Shown one piece after another: positions 25,462 through 33,550 of a stretch of DNA of 64,000 bases (position 1 is the stretch's first letter; every line of letters begins with the position of its first letter). The notes beneath the pieces are model-generated. The model saw nothing but the letters and a program-made list of their open reading frames with translations, was not told the DNA's origin and searched no databases. Source of the DNA: Micrococcus endophyticus (lineage in GTDB: Bacteria; Actinomycetota; Actinomycetes; Actinomycetales; Micrococcaceae); NCBI RefSeq assembly GCF_014205115.1, contig NZ_JACHMW010000001.1:1736001-1800000 (forward strand). The letters run 5' to 3'. A program made the position numbers and the translations under genes.

Positions 25462-26691
25462 ATGCCCAAGCCCCAGCGTCTGCCAAGAGGCGTGGACCGC
25501 CTACCCGGAGGCGGCTACCGCGCCCGCCTCACCGTGGACGGCTACCAACACACAATCGGCTCGTTTGCGACGCTCGGTGACGCGCGCGCGGCCCTTGACA
25601 TCGCCCGGGGCGAGAAGGCGCGAGGGACATTCGTTCCGCCCGCCGTCACTCGCGCCCGTCTGAAGGCCGAGAAGGAGGCTCGGCGCGCCCAGGCCGCCGC
25701 CGACTCCCGCACCGTCCGCGACATGGCCGAGGCGTGGCTGTCCTGGCAGACCGAACGCGGCCTGAAGCTCGGCAGCGTCTACACCTACCGGCGGCACCTA
25801 GAAGCGCACTTCCTGCCCACGTTCGGGGACCGCCCCGTGGGCGAGGTCACCGCCCTCGACCTGAACGCATGGCTGGACGCGCTCGAAGAGTCCAAGGGCC
25901 ACGCTGGGGCCGCTCAGATTCATCGCGTGGTCGCGGCCCTGTTCAAGTGGGCCACCGGGGACGCCGCCGAGCTGCCCCGCACGTTCACGCCGTGGTTGCT
26001 GACCTCGCCCGTCCCTCCCCTGGCCGCCCGTCGTCTGCGCCGCCCGAACCTGCCCCAGCGCAACCGGGAGACGCTGACGGACGCCGAGCTGTCCGCCCTG
26101 GCGGACCTGATGCCCGAAGCCGACCGCCTGGCCGTGCTGCTGTCCGGGTGGTGCGCCCTGCGGATCGGTGAAGTCCTCGCCCTGCGCCGCCGCCACATCA
26201 CCACGGACCCGGATGGGACCACATGGGTCCGCGTCGAATCCCAGGTTCAGGCGCGCGGGTCCGGCGTCCGCGAAGAGTCCCCCAAGTCGGACGCCGGACG
26301 GCGCGAGGTACCCGTACCCCCGGTGATCGCGGGCGACCTGGCCGCTCATCTGGACGCGCACGCCGCCCCGGGGCCGGACGGGCTGCTGTTCCCTCGCGTG
26401 GGCGGCGGGAACGGCCTGAACAACCCCAACACCATCCGCAAGCGGTTCAACGCCGCATTGAAGGCGCTCAACGCCCATCGGGCCGAGGCTGGGGACGACC
26501 CTGTGGAGAACTTCACGTGGCACGGCCTCCGACACACCGCCCTAACCCGTCTAGGCCAGGCTGGAGCCACCACAGCGGAGCTGAAGGCGTACGCCGGCCA
26601 CTCCGATGGGAAGTCCGTAGAGGTGTACCAGCACGCCGAACGCCGCCGCCTGGCGAGCCTGGCCGCCACCATGTCCAAGGAGGACGCATGA
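25462..26691 (+). CDS. int: Tyrosine-recombinase integrase
   Basis: A 409-aa site-specific recombinase that should catalyse insertion into and excision from tRNA-Ser(GCT). An AP2-like/arm-binding N-terminus (VDRLPGGGYRARLTVDGYQHTIGSFATLGDARAALDIARGEK) precedes a SAM-like core-binding domain (about 90-190). The catalytic domain has R in CALRIGEVLAL, H354xxR357 in WHGLRHT, H380 in AGHSDG and nucleophile Y389 in VYQHA, so all key residues are present. GGAGAGAAG precedes the ATG. The element sits immediately 3' of the tRNA, as usual for such integrases. The stop overlaps the next gene by 4 bp. Confidence 0.95.
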   Translation: MPKPQRLPRGVDRLPGGGYRARLTVDGYQHTIGSFATLGDARAALDIARGEKARGTFVPPAVTRARLKAEKEARRAQAAADSRTVRDMAEAWLSWQTERGLKLGSVYTYRRHLEAHFLPTFGDRPVGEVTALDLNAWLDALEESKGHAGAAQIHRVVAALFKWATGDAAELPRTFTPWLLTSPVPPLAARRLRRPNLPQRNRETLTDAELSALADLMPEADRLAVLLSGWCALRIGEVLALRRRHITTDPDGTTWVRVESQVQARGSGVREESPKSDAGRREVPVPPVIAGDLAAHLDAHAAPGPDGLLFPRVGGGNGLNNPNTIRKRFNAALKALNAHRAEAGDDPVENFTWHGLRHTALTRLGQAGATTAELKAYAGHSDGKSVEVYQHAERRRLASLAATMSKEDA

Positions 26692-27077
26692 CCATCACGA
26701 CCGCCGCTGACGTGTTCGCCCTGCTGCCGTCCGACCCGAAGGAGCGCCGCGCCCGGGCAGCCGTTGTCTACCGTTGCCAGTCCAAGGGGTGCGTACTCGC
26801 CGAGGTGTACCAGGCCCCAGGATTCACGCTGATCCACCAGCCCGAGTACTACGTCTCCCCCAACCTCGACGCCAACACCTCGACCCCTGCCGCGCGCGAA
26901 AAGCGGACGGACGGGAAGGGGACGTGGGAGGCCCAGACGTACTACGCATCCGAGGCCGCGAACCCGGTGTTCTACTGCCGTCACGTGTTTCACCTGACCA
27001 TCCCCCAGGAACGGCTCGAGCGGGATGCTCGACGTGGGGCCGGAGTCGTCCGGCTGTCCAAAGACGATGCCCGCTAA
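26688..27077 (+). CDS. Small protein of the integrated element, unknown
   Basis: A 129-aa protein whose ATG overlaps the integrase TGA, so it is co-translated. It has a CQSKGC pair near residue 30 and a third Cys in FYCRHVFHL near 103, which might bind a metal, although no standard zinc ribbon is complete. Aromatic residues are frequent (YYVSPNLDAN, TYYASEAANP). I do not recognise the family. Tight coupling to int suggests a role in recombination or its control. Confidence 0.75.
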   Translation: MTITTAADVFALLPSDPKERRARAAVVYRCQSKGCVLAEVYQAPGFTLIHQPEYYVSPNLDANTSTPAAREKRTDGKGTWEAQTYYASEAANPVFYCRHVFHLTIPQERLERDARRGAGVVRLSKDDAR

Positions 27078-27110
27078 GTGACCCGCTGTAATCCCATGCC
27101 CCGCTATGAG

Positions 27111-27139
27111 TTGTACCGACACCGAATGGCGTATATCCT
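27111..27139 (+). promoter_or_regulatory. Candidate promoter of the Xis-replication operon
   Basis: TTGTAC, 17-bp spacer, TATCCT. It lies in the only sizeable gap of the left half of the element and precedes the Xis-like gene by 82 bp. Confidence 0.5.
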
Positions 27140-27163
27140 TTGATCTGAAAGCGCCCGCCGTGC

Positions 27164-27196
27164 GAATGGCGAACCGGAGTGAATGGCAACCGGAGT
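27164..27196 (+). repeat. Tandem repeat GAATGGC(G)AACCGGAGT upstream of the Xis-like gene
   Basis: Two abutting 16-17 bp copies (27164-27180 and 27181-27196), with a third GAATGGC at 27124-27130 inside the promoter spacer. They could be operators or Xis-binding sites. Confidence 0.55.
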
Positions 27197-27220
27197 CACC
27201 CTGAGAAGGGACTCTCTGCC

Positions 27221-27457
27221 ATGCCATCAGGCACCGACACATCCGCCCGCGCTGCCCACCTCGACCGCCAGCTCACGTTGCAGGACGCGGCCGATCTGCT
27301 GGGCACCTCTCCCTCAAGCGTCCGCCGCATGATCGCTCGTGGGGACCTCCGCGCCTACCGCTACGGTCCCCGCATCATCCGCATCGACCCCGCCGACCTG
27401 CGCGCCATGCGGCAGCCCGTCACCAGCCTGGCCGAGCTGCGAGGCGGTGCCGCATGA
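27221..27457 (+). CDS. xis: Excisionase-like HTH protein
   Basis: A 78-aa MerR-type/HTH_17 DNA-binding protein. LTLQDAADLLGTSPSSVRRMIARGDLRAYRYGPRIIRIDPADL shows the recognition helix and the wing typical of excisionases and small plasmid/phage regulators. GAGAAGGG precedes the chosen ATG; an earlier in-frame GTG would add 14 residues. By position it likely directs excision with the integrase and may also repress the promoter in front of it. It heads a run of genes linked by 4-bp overlaps. Confidence 0.85.
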   Translation: MPSGTDTSARAAHLDRQLTLQDAADLLGTSPSSVRRMIARGDLRAYRYGPRIIRIDPADLRAMRQPVTSLAELRGGAA

Positions 27458-27768
27458 GCGCCGCCGCCACTCTCGCCCAGCCTAAGGCTGGAGCCGCCCA
27501 AGGGATGACCCTTGCTGAGTTGCAACGCGCCATGCGGGCCGGGGACAAGCGCCACGCCGTCGCCCTGCTCGTGGACAACACGGGCGTGACCCGCGCATGG
27601 GCGATGCGCCACGCCACACGTCTCGTGTCCGGCGGTCTGATCGACATGCACAAGGCGCTGGAGGATGCCGCACCGAACTTCCGCCGCCGTCTGCGCACCC
27701 TCGATCCCACCGGCGACACCGCCGCCCGCAACGTGGATCGTGAGCGTCTGGGGGCGAACGCCCGATGA
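27454..27768 (+). CDS. Small element protein, unknown
   Basis: A 104-aa basic protein, ATG overlapping the Xis-like gene's stop. A central helical stretch (LAELQRAMRAGDKRHAVALLV...VTRAWAMRHATRLV) could be a helix-turn-helix, but no family was recognised. No membrane segment. Confidence 0.7.
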   Translation: MSAAATLAQPKAGAAQGMTLAELQRAMRAGDKRHAVALLVDNTGVTRAWAMRHATRLVSGGLIDMHKALEDAAPNFRRRLRTLDPTGDTAARNVDRERLGANAR

Positions 27769-28076
27769 CGACCCCACACATGGAAGAACGCCGCCCCCAC
27801 ACCCTAGGAACGGCGTCCAATCCAACCGACCCGGCCACCACCAGCGAGCCTGAGTCTGCCCCCATTTTACCGGACGCCGCCGACCTTTTGGAAGGCGTGC
27901 ACGTGCTCATCGTCGCCATTCAAGAGCCCGAGCGCGTCCGTTACCGGCGTCGATTCATGTACTCCCTGGACGCCGCCGAGAAGGCCATGAATCGCGCCGT
28001 GATGCGTGGTCACCGGGCGTCCATTGTCCTCGCCCGCATCAACGAGGCGGAGACGGTCCGGGGGTGGGAGGCATGA
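27765..28076 (+). CDS. Small element protein, unknown
   Basis: A 103-aa protein, again with a 4-bp overlap. The first 40 residues are Pro/Thr-rich and probably disordered; the rest (LLEGVHVLIVAIQEPERVRYRRRFMYSL...) is helical. No recognised domain. Confidence 0.65.
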   Translation: MTTPHMEERRPHTLGTASNPTDPATTSEPESAPILPDAADLLEGVHVLIVAIQEPERVRYRRRFMYSLDAAEKAMNRAVMRGHRASIVLARINEAETVRGWEA

Positions 28077-28324
28077 GCGCCGCCGAGAGCGTGGCCGAGC
28101 GGATCGAAGCGGACCGCGCCCTGTGGGCTGCCGCGTACGCCCAAGGGCACGCGGACGGGCTGGCCGAGGGACTGGCCCAGGGTGCGGCCCATCCTGCCGT
28201 GGTGGAGTCCGTCGCCCGCGTGTTCGCTGGGTGGGACGGTGCAGAGGCTGCCCACGCCCGATCCGTGACCCACTTCCACGCCTGGCATGCCCAGGCCCGC
28301 GCCGGACGGAAGGAGGCAGCGTGA
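28073..28324 (+). CDS. Small Ala-rich element protein, unknown
   Basis: An 83-aa protein overlapping both neighbours by 4 bp. It is Ala/His-rich and probably a single long helix pair (ERIEADRALWAAAYAQGHADGLAEGLAQG). It directly precedes the RepA-like gene, so a replication accessory role is possible but unproven. Confidence 0.65.
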   Translation: MSAAESVAERIEADRALWAAAYAQGHADGLAEGLAQGAAHPAVVESVARVFAGWDGAEAAHARSVTHFHAWHAQARAGRKEAA

Positions 28325-29448
28325 ATCCGCATGATCTCGAAGAACTCGACCCCGCCGCGTACGCCTGGCCCCCGTCAGAGAGCGCCCCACCGGAAGATGA
28401 ACTCGCAGTCACCGCGAACGAGTACCGCGAACGTCAGATCCACGAACAGGCCGAGCGGCTGCGAATCGCGGACGCCGCCCGGGCATTGGTCGCCGCTGAG
28501 CGGGTCGAGCGGATCGACTTCCCCACTCCCGTGGGGCTGGGCGACTTCATCGCCGCGCACGCGCACGAACAGACGGAATGGCTCATCCGTGACCTGTGGC
28601 CCCTGGGCGGGCGAGTGATGTTCACGGCCCCGGCAAAGGGTGGCAAGACGACGATGACGGGCAACCTGATTCGAGCCCTGGCAGACGGTGACCCGTTCCT
28701 GTCCGCGTTCCCCGTGACCAACGCGCCAACCTCCCCCGGGAGCATCGTCGTGCTCGACACGGAGATGACGGAGGGCACCCTGAGCCGGTGGCTGCAGGCC
28801 CTCGACGTGCAACACCACGAGCGTGTGCGCGTGGTCCCACTGCGAGGACGCACGCACACGCTCAACCCGACCGAACCAGCGAACCGGGCCCGATGGGTGC
28901 CGATCCTCGCAGGTGCGGACGTGGTGATCCTGGACCCGGTGGGAGCTGTCCTGTCTGCCCTCAACCTGGAGGAGAACAGCTCCACCGATGTGGGCCGGTT
29001 CCTGACCGGCTGGGACGCGCTCATGCTGGAAGCCGGTGTGAGCAACAGCCTCATCTCTCATCACCACGGGCATGGCGGGGAGCGGGCGCGCGGATCATCC
29101 AAGTTCGCGGACTCGTGCGACGCCCTGTGGACGCTGACCCGGAAGGGCGACGCCGAGGACGCGCCCCGGTTCTTCCGGGCGATGGGACGCGACGTGTCCG
29201 TCTCCGAAGGTGCCCTCGAATTCACGCCCTCGACCCGGCTGCTCTCCTACATGGCCGGCAGCCGTGGGCCGTCTGAGTCTGAGGCGCATGACCAGAAGGT
29301 GAGCGAGATTGTGGCCGTGATGGACCAGGCCCGCATGTCGGCGGACGTGAGCCGGGTCCAGCTGAGGGAGTTCCTGAAGGAGCGAGGCATGAAGGCCCGC
29401 AATGAGGTGCTGGCCGAAGCGATCCGTAAGCGCAAAGAACGGCAGTGA
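28321..29448 (+). CDS. RepA-like AAA/RecA-fold ATPase, putative replication helicase
   Basis: A 375-aa protein. Walker A is TAPAKGGKTT (102-111) and the Walker B strand is ADVVILDPVGAVLS (near 198-211). SNSLISHHHGHGGERARGSSKFADSCDALWTLTRKG is typical of the AAA_25/RSF1010-RepA-type hexameric helicases of plasmids and phages. The C-terminal 60 residues look like a small winged-helix. The GTG start overlaps the preceding stop. The iteron-like repeat cluster lies directly downstream, so I infer this is the replication initiator or helicase of the element. No primase domain is visible. Confidence 0.85.
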   Translation: MNPHDLEELDPAAYAWPPSESAPPEDELAVTANEYRERQIHEQAERLRIADAARALVAAERVERIDFPTPVGLGDFIAAHAHEQTEWLIRDLWPLGGRVMFTAPAKGGKTTMTGNLIRALADGDPFLSAFPVTNAPTSPGSIVVLDTEMTEGTLSRWLQALDVQHHERVRVVPLRGRTHTLNPTEPANRARWVPILAGADVVILDPVGAVLSALNLEENSSTDVGRFLTGWDALMLEAGVSNSLISHHHGHGGERARGSSKFADSCDALWTLTRKGDAEDAPRFFRAMGRDVSVSEGALEFTPSTRLLSYMAGSRGPSESEAHDQKVSEIVAVMDQARMSADVSRVQLREFLKERGMKARNEVLAEAIRKRKERQ

Positions 29449-29460
29449 AACCGTCCGTTT

Positions 29461-29637
29461 GCTGTCCCCGATCCGTGGGGACAGCACGTCCGGGACAGCC
29501 GGGGACAGGACACAACGGGGACAGCACAAATCCGCATGTTCATGCGGTAGAACGCACCCCCGATTGTCCCCGGGACAGTCCGGGACAGCCGTGTCCCCGT
29601 CCCCACCCCTATAGGTGGGGACACGGGGACAGGGACA
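29461..29637. repeat. Cluster of GGGGACA/TGTCCCC repeats, candidate replication origin
   Basis: About a dozen copies of (G)GGGACA occur on both strands in 177 bp, at 29463, 29477, 29492, 29501, 29517, 29565, 29572, 29582, 29592, 29617, 29625 and 29632. Several form inverted pairs, including 29461-29469/29477-29485 and a 9-bp stem at 29599-29607/29614-29622. The cluster is intergenic, immediately after the RepA-like gene, as iterons often are. Confidence 0.7.
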
Positions 29638-29712
29638 AGTCACCCCCCCAACCAATCCGCGGCCCTCGACCACCTCACGGTCGGGGGCCGTCGTCGCCCC
29701 CACGGAGGACAA

Positions 29713-29844
29713 ATGAGCACCACCACCACCGCAACCCCCCTGACCGTGCCCGAACTCATCGCGGCCATCCGGTCAATCTCCGACGAGATTCGCGCCATCC
29801 AAGCCGACCTCGCCGCCAGCAACGCACAGGAGCGCAACCGATGA
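29713..29844 (+). CDS. 43-aa element protein, unknown
   Basis: The ATG has GGAGGAC 5 nt upstream, and the TGA overlaps the next ATG. After a Thr-rich start it forms one amphipathic helix (VPELIAAIRSISDEIRAIQAD). Coupling on both sides supports expression. Confidence 0.6.
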   Translation: MSTTTTATPLTVPELIAAIRSISDEIRAIQADLAASNAQERNR

Positions 29845-29987
29845 CCACAACCGAACGCCCCACCGAGGCCGACATGCTGCGCCAGCAACTCCGCTTTCAC
29901 ATGGAGCGCGCCGAGCGCCACCGGCTACGCGCCGAGAAGGCCGAAGCCGAACTCGCCGAACTGAAGAAGGAGCTGACCGCCCGATGA
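29841..29987 (+). CDS. 48-aa coiled-coil element protein
   Basis: Almost entirely a charged heptad-like helix (MLRQQLRFHMERAERHRLRA, then EKAEAELAELKKEL). It overlaps its neighbours by 4 bp on both sides. Unknown role. Confidence 0.6.
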   Translation: MTTTERPTEADMLRQQLRFHMERAERHRLRAEKAEAELAELKKELTAR

Positions 29988-30226
29988 ACACCCGCACGAA
30001 CTACACCGATGCCGAGCTGCGCCGATTCATGGCGCTGGCCCGAGGTGGCCGTGACTCGCACCCTGACCGCCTGGCCGCCATGTCCCGCCACCCTACCGGG
30101 TCCGCCCTCAATACGGGGACGCGGATTCTCTCCGGCCCCCGGGCCATCCCGCGTGACCTGCCGCCGCTGATGGACGCGGACGGCGCACCCGCTGACCACC
30201 TGCCCACCCTCACCTCGGAGGACTGA
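29984..30226 (+). CDS. 80-aa element protein, unknown
   Basis: Arg/Pro-rich, beginning NTRTNYTDAELRRFMALARGG. No domain recognised. The ATG overlaps the upstream stop. Confidence 0.6.
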   Translation: MNTRTNYTDAELRRFMALARGGRDSHPDRLAAMSRHPTGSALNTGTRILSGPRAIPRDLPPLMDADGAPADHLPTLTSED

Positions 30227-30230
30227 CCCC

Positions 30231-30512
30231 GTGACCACCCGCCCCCCGTTCGTGGCCCGCAAACACCACTGGCAGCACAACCGGACCACGGCCAGCACTG
30301 CCCATGCGGCCCCGGCCCAGATGACCGACCCCCAGGGCGCACGTCACCCCGGCGTCGCCCTGATCGTCGCCGGGAAGCCCGCGCTCGTCCTCACGGTGGA
30401 CGAACTCACCCGCGTGTGCGCCGACATGATCGACGCCGCCGAGGTCGCCCGCCAGCGACCACCTGACAACCGAACGTGCGCCCCCGAGCGCACCACCAAC
30501 CAGCACAACTGA
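30231..30512 (+). CDS. 93-aa element protein, unknown
   Basis: GTG start 4 bp after the preceding stop. Basic, His-rich N-terminus; the middle (HPGVALIVAGKPALVLTVDE) looks like a small beta-alpha fold. Not recognised. Confidence 0.6.
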   Translation: MTTRPPFVARKHHWQHNRTTASTAHAAPAQMTDPQGARHPGVALIVAGKPALVLTVDELTRVCADMIDAAEVARQRPPDNRTCAPERTTNQHN

Positions 30513-30535
30513 CACCCCCACTGAAAGGCACCAAA

Positions 30536-31390
30536 GTGAATACCACGATCCTTGACACGAACGCGACGATTAACGGCTACCTCACCGCCGCCGAAGCCCT
30601 GGAGCTGCCCGCCCTGGAGCTGCCCACCCTGGCACCCCTCACCCCGTCCATGACCGCAACCGAGGCCCACGCCCGAGCCGTAGACCTGCTCGCCGCCGGA
30701 GACGACCCCACCAAGGACGCCGCACTGAAGAAGTACGCCACCGAGGCCGCACTGCGCCAGGCCGTCCACCTTGATGCCGCCTGGACCGAAGCCGACACCC
30801 GCCGCCGCCTGGACGCAATCGCCGCCCACGGTGAGGCCTACCTGCCCGACCTGCTGGAACGATTCAACGCCGCCGCCCAGGCCCTGGAGGACGCCGCCCG
30901 CAACCCCGGCGAACTCGCCACCAAGGACCCCGGAACGTTCACCGTCCTGGATCGGGGCAACGCGGCCACACTCGCCCGCCAGATCGCCCCCGCCCTGGCA
31001 CTCATGCAGCTCGCCCACGCCCACGCGCCCGCCCTGCTGGACGGGCTGTCCCAGACCGTGCGATCGATCATGGACCCCATGGCCCACACCCAGTGGGCCA
31101 CCGTCCGCCCCGTCGCCGAACACATCGACACCCTGGGCCACCGGGGCGAGGTGCCCACCGTCACCGGCAACCCCGCATGGGACGCCGCACTCTGCCCCGG
31201 CGTCGTGTTCGACCTGGCAACCAGCCCCGACGACCTCGCCGCACGCGAGGCCGAGTTCCAGGCAGCCCGGACCCGAAAGCACATGCGCGACACCATCGCC
31301 GAGGAGGAGCGCCGCTATGGCACGCGAGCCTCCCGCCAGGAAGAGGGCCAGGCCATGCTCCGAGCAATGGCAGCGCGCGCCGGAGCCTGA
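30536..31390 (+). CDS. 284-aa element protein, unknown
   Basis: A mainly helical, Ala/Asp/His-rich cytoplasmic protein that starts at a GTG after GAAAGG. I see no catalytic motif; long helices cover about 55-150, and a charged C-terminal helix (ARTRKHMRDTIAEEERRYGT) ends it. It is the largest unassigned gene of the element and separates the small-protein run from the HNH-TerS module. A structural, capsid-redirecting or regulatory role is open. Confidence 0.75.
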   Translation: MNTTILDTNATINGYLTAAEALELPALELPTLAPLTPSMTATEAHARAVDLLAAGDDPTKDAALKKYATEAALRQAVHLDAAWTEADTRRRLDAIAAHGEAYLPDLLERFNAAAQALEDAARNPGELATKDPGTFTVLDRGNAATLARQIAPALALMQLAHAHAPALLDGLSQTVRSIMDPMAHTQWATVRPVAEHIDTLGHRGEVPTVTGNPAWDAALCPGVVFDLATSPDDLAAREAEFQAARTRKHMRDTIAEEERRYGTRASRQEEGQAMLRAMAARAGA

Positions 31391-31630
31391 CCCGATGTGA
31401 GCCCGGCGTCAACGTCACGGCGGGCTGACCATCCGGGTCAGTGCCGAACGAAGGACGCGAGCCTTGCGTTTCGGGCTGAGACCGTCCTGCGCCACGGGGA
31501 AAACAACGGCGGGCGAACCGAAAGGTAGCCGCCCTCCTTCCATCACCGTTGCCCGTTCACCGTCGCCGCGTCCGTCACCATCGGCGGGCGCGGCGACTAC
31601 CTCACCCCACCTACTTATCGAGAGACCCCC

Positions 31631-31954
31631 ATGAGCAAGCCCAGCCGTACCGCCACCACCGTGTGGCGTAGTCTCCGCCGCCAGGCCCTCCAAAGGGCGC
31701 ACCGCGAACAACTGACTGATTGCCCGCTGTGTGGTGTGCGCCTTGACTACGACCAATCGAGACAGCCCAACAGCGCCGAGGCCGACCACATCATGCCGCA
31801 CGCACTCGGAGGCGAGGACGTGCTAGGGAACGTCCGCATCATCTGCCGGGCGTGCAACCGCCGACGCGGCCAGGACGTGGCCGCCGAGCTGCGCCGTCGC
31901 CAACGGACGCGCACCGTTCCGAGGCTCACGCCACCGACCGCTATGGATTGGTGA
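31631..31954 (+). CDS. HNH endonuclease
   Basis: A 107-aa nuclease with a structural zinc module (C31-C34 and C72-C75) and the catalytic D52-H53, N67 and N76 of the HNH fold (AEADHIMPHALGGEDVLGNVRIICRACN). In cos-type phages such a nuclease next to the terminase assists cohesive-end cleavage. Here a TerS-like gene follows after 289 bp, so a packaging role is more likely than homing. A 240-bp non-coding stretch precedes it. Confidence 0.9.
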   Translation: MSKPSRTATTVWRSLRRQALQRAHREQLTDCPLCGVRLDYDQSRQPNSAEADHIMPHALGGEDVLGNVRIICRACNRRRGQDVAAELRRRQRTRTVPRLTPPTAMDW

Positions 31955-32243
31955 GCGCCCCCCTGGGGCCACCCCCTCCCACCCCCCGGTCCGGTCGCCC
32001 CCGCCGGTACAGGCTGCACATCCCGGAGGGCTGGATGGTTCGCCCTATCTCAGACGGCCCTCAGCGGCCTCTGGGACGCCCGTTTGTGGCCTGTCTGACC
32101 CTCTGTTCGCCGCCGTGCTGTGCGTTGCTCTACGGGCCGCACAGCGGCGCGTCCTGCCGTGTGATTGCGCCGTTCCGGCGCGCTTTGACGGCCCCCGATT
32201 TTTGCCGGCCATGCCCGGCCCTGACTTGTTTCAGAAGGAGCAC
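31955..32243 (+). other. Non-coding gap between HNH and TerS-like genes, candidate cos/pac region
   Basis: No plausible gene in 289 bp. It contains C-rich and T-rich tracts (CCCCCGATTTTTGCCGG) and several short inverted repeats. In HK97-like phages cos lies in this position. Confidence 0.35.
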
Positions 32244-32609
32244 ATGACCATGACGACGCACGCTGACGACCACTCCACCCCGCGTGCCCCTCGTGGGCTG
32301 AAAGCGGGCGGTAAGCGCCTGTGGAAGGCCGTAACGGAGGAGTTCGAGTTGGGAGAGCACGAGTTATCGGTGTTGTTGCAGGCATCCCGGACCGTGGACG
32401 CACTGGACGAGCTGGAGCGCATCGTGATTGCCGAGGGTGTCACCCATGATTCGCCGCAGGGTGTCCGGGCGCATCCGGCGCTCGTGGAGGCCCGCCAGCA
32501 GCGCGTGACCCTGGCCAAGCTCGTGGCGTCCCTGCGAATCCCGCTGGACGATGACCAGCAGGCCGGGAGACTGCCACAGCAGCGCGTCGGCATCCGGGCG
32601 GTGAAGTGA
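32244..32609 (+). CDS. Phage terminase small-subunit-like protein
   Basis: A 121-aa protein resembling the P27/actinophage TerS family: GLKAGGKRLWKAVTEEFELGEHE, then LLQASRTVDALDELERI, HPALVEARQQRVTLAKLVASLRIP and a PQQRVG tail. TerS recognises the packaging site for TerL. No TerL gene is present; satellites of the PICI type carry TerS alone to divert a helper's TerL and procapsid. AGAAGGAG precedes the ATG; upstream in-frame codons read as non-coding. Confidence 0.85.
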   Translation: MTMTTHADDHSTPRAPRGLKAGGKRLWKAVTEEFELGEHELSVLLQASRTVDALDELERIVIAEGVTHDSPQGVRAHPALVEARQQRVTLAKLVASLRIPLDDDQQAGRLPQQRVGIRAVK

Positions 32610-32610
32610 G

Positions 32611-32901
32611 ATGCGACGACGCCGACAATCTGAGACGCCCGCTCTGGCGACGTACTACCGCACGGGCGAATGGCCGGCCTTTGACCCGTCCGCCTGGCCC
32701 GGGGACACGCTCTATGCCCGCTGGGAGGCGTGGTGGGACGCCCAGGAGTTCGTCAACGACCTGGCCCCGGATGACCTGCACGCCTGGACGCAGTACGCCG
32801 AGTCCGTGGCCCCGGTGATGGTCGGGGAGGACTGGATACGCGCTATCGGCGTGGACGCCCGCCGAGGTGGGCACCTGGTGAACAACCGCGAGGCGGCCTA
32901 A
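32611..32901 (+). CDS. 96-aa element protein next to TerS, unknown
   Basis: Starts 1 nt after the TerS-like stop. Trp- and acid-rich (WEAWWDAQEFVNDLAPDDLHAW); a small phage-type protein with no recognised domain. Co-transcription suggests a packaging or capsid-related role. Confidence 0.7.
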   Translation: MRRRRQSETPALATYYRTGEWPAFDPSAWPGDTLYARWEAWWDAQEFVNDLAPDDLHAWTQYAESVAPVMVGEDWIRAIGVDARRGGHLVNNREAA

Positions 32902-32933
32902 CGGCGTCCGCACCGGCTGGCACCCTCTCCGCC

Positions 32934-33200
32934 GTGTTCGAGACGTTTGACGGCCACCCGTTCACGGCCCCCTCCCAGGTCCAGTCCGCCCCGTATCGGC
33001 GCGAGCCGTATGTCCGGGCGACGTTCCCTGATGGGCGGACGGTGGACGGCAAGGTCCGCCGCTGGAGCCCGTCCCATGTCCTCATTCACTGGGAGCCGTC
33101 CCCCGGGTCTGCGCCCTCCGAGGCGTGGATACCCGCGTCGTGGGCCGTGCGGATCGACCGCGAGGACTCGGCCTGGCGCGACCCCTACGACCTCCACTGA
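32934..33200 (+). CDS. 88-aa element protein, unknown
   Basis: GTG start. Rich in aromatic residues and Arg/Asp, with likely beta-strands (RATFPDGRTVDGKVRRWSPSH, HVLIHWEPS). It ends just before a hairpin that probably terminates the rightward transcript. Confidence 0.65.
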   Translation: MFETFDGHPFTAPSQVQSAPYRREPYVRATFPDGRTVDGKVRRWSPSHVLIHWEPSPGSAPSEAWIPASWAVRIDREDSAWRDPYDLH

Positions 33201-33207
33201 ACAAGGC

Positions 33208-33247
33208 GGTGCCCCCGGCCTTGAAACGGGATGCGGCTGGGGGCACC
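33208..33247 (+). terminator. Terminator of the element's TerS operon
   Basis: A 13-bp stem with one G-U (33208-33220 with 33235-33247) and a 14-nt loop, just after the last rightward gene of the run. Confidence 0.65.
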
Positions 33248-33388
33248 TGACGCCGCCGGGCCAGCGGAGGGGGGTGCGGCGGGCGGCGCTGAGGACAACC
33301 TAGCGCATGTCGAACGCGCCACCGCCGTTGCGCGGCCTGATTCAACCTGCGCCATAGCGCACACAGCACTGACCCTGAGGAGGTCACC

Positions 33389-33550
33389 ATGAACACGTCC
33401 ACCAGGCATGCAGCATTTGCAGTGCTGTGCGCCGCTGTTGCTGCCCGTGAGTCGTCACCGCCGTGGCTTGTGGCTCTCGCCCTCGTCGCCCTCGTCGGCA
33501 ATATGGCCGTTGTCGCCGCCACCAGTCGGCGTGTCATCGTTGGCCCGTGA
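33389..33550 (+). CDS. Possible 53-aa single-span membrane peptide
   Basis: GAGGAGGT lies 4 nt before the ATG. The peptide has one hydrophobic helix (PPWLVALALVALVGNMAVVAA) with a short basic end, holin-like in shape. It overlaps the 3' end of the convergent zinc-ribbon gene by 96 bp, which lowers confidence. Confidence 0.4.
   Translation: MNTSTRHAAFAVLCAAVAARESSPPWLVALALVALVGNMAVVAATSRRVIVGP

Noticed and set aside
29599-29622. The 9-bp hairpin in the repeat cluster as a simple terminator of the RepA-like gene
   Set aside because: It may also terminate transcription, but it is one of many GGGACA pairings; the cluster as a whole is better explained as repeats of an origin or protein-binding array.
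31631-31954. HNH gene as a free-standing homing endonuclease
   Set aside because: It sits between element genes rather than in an intron or interrupting a gene, and its TerS-like neighbour favours a packaging role.
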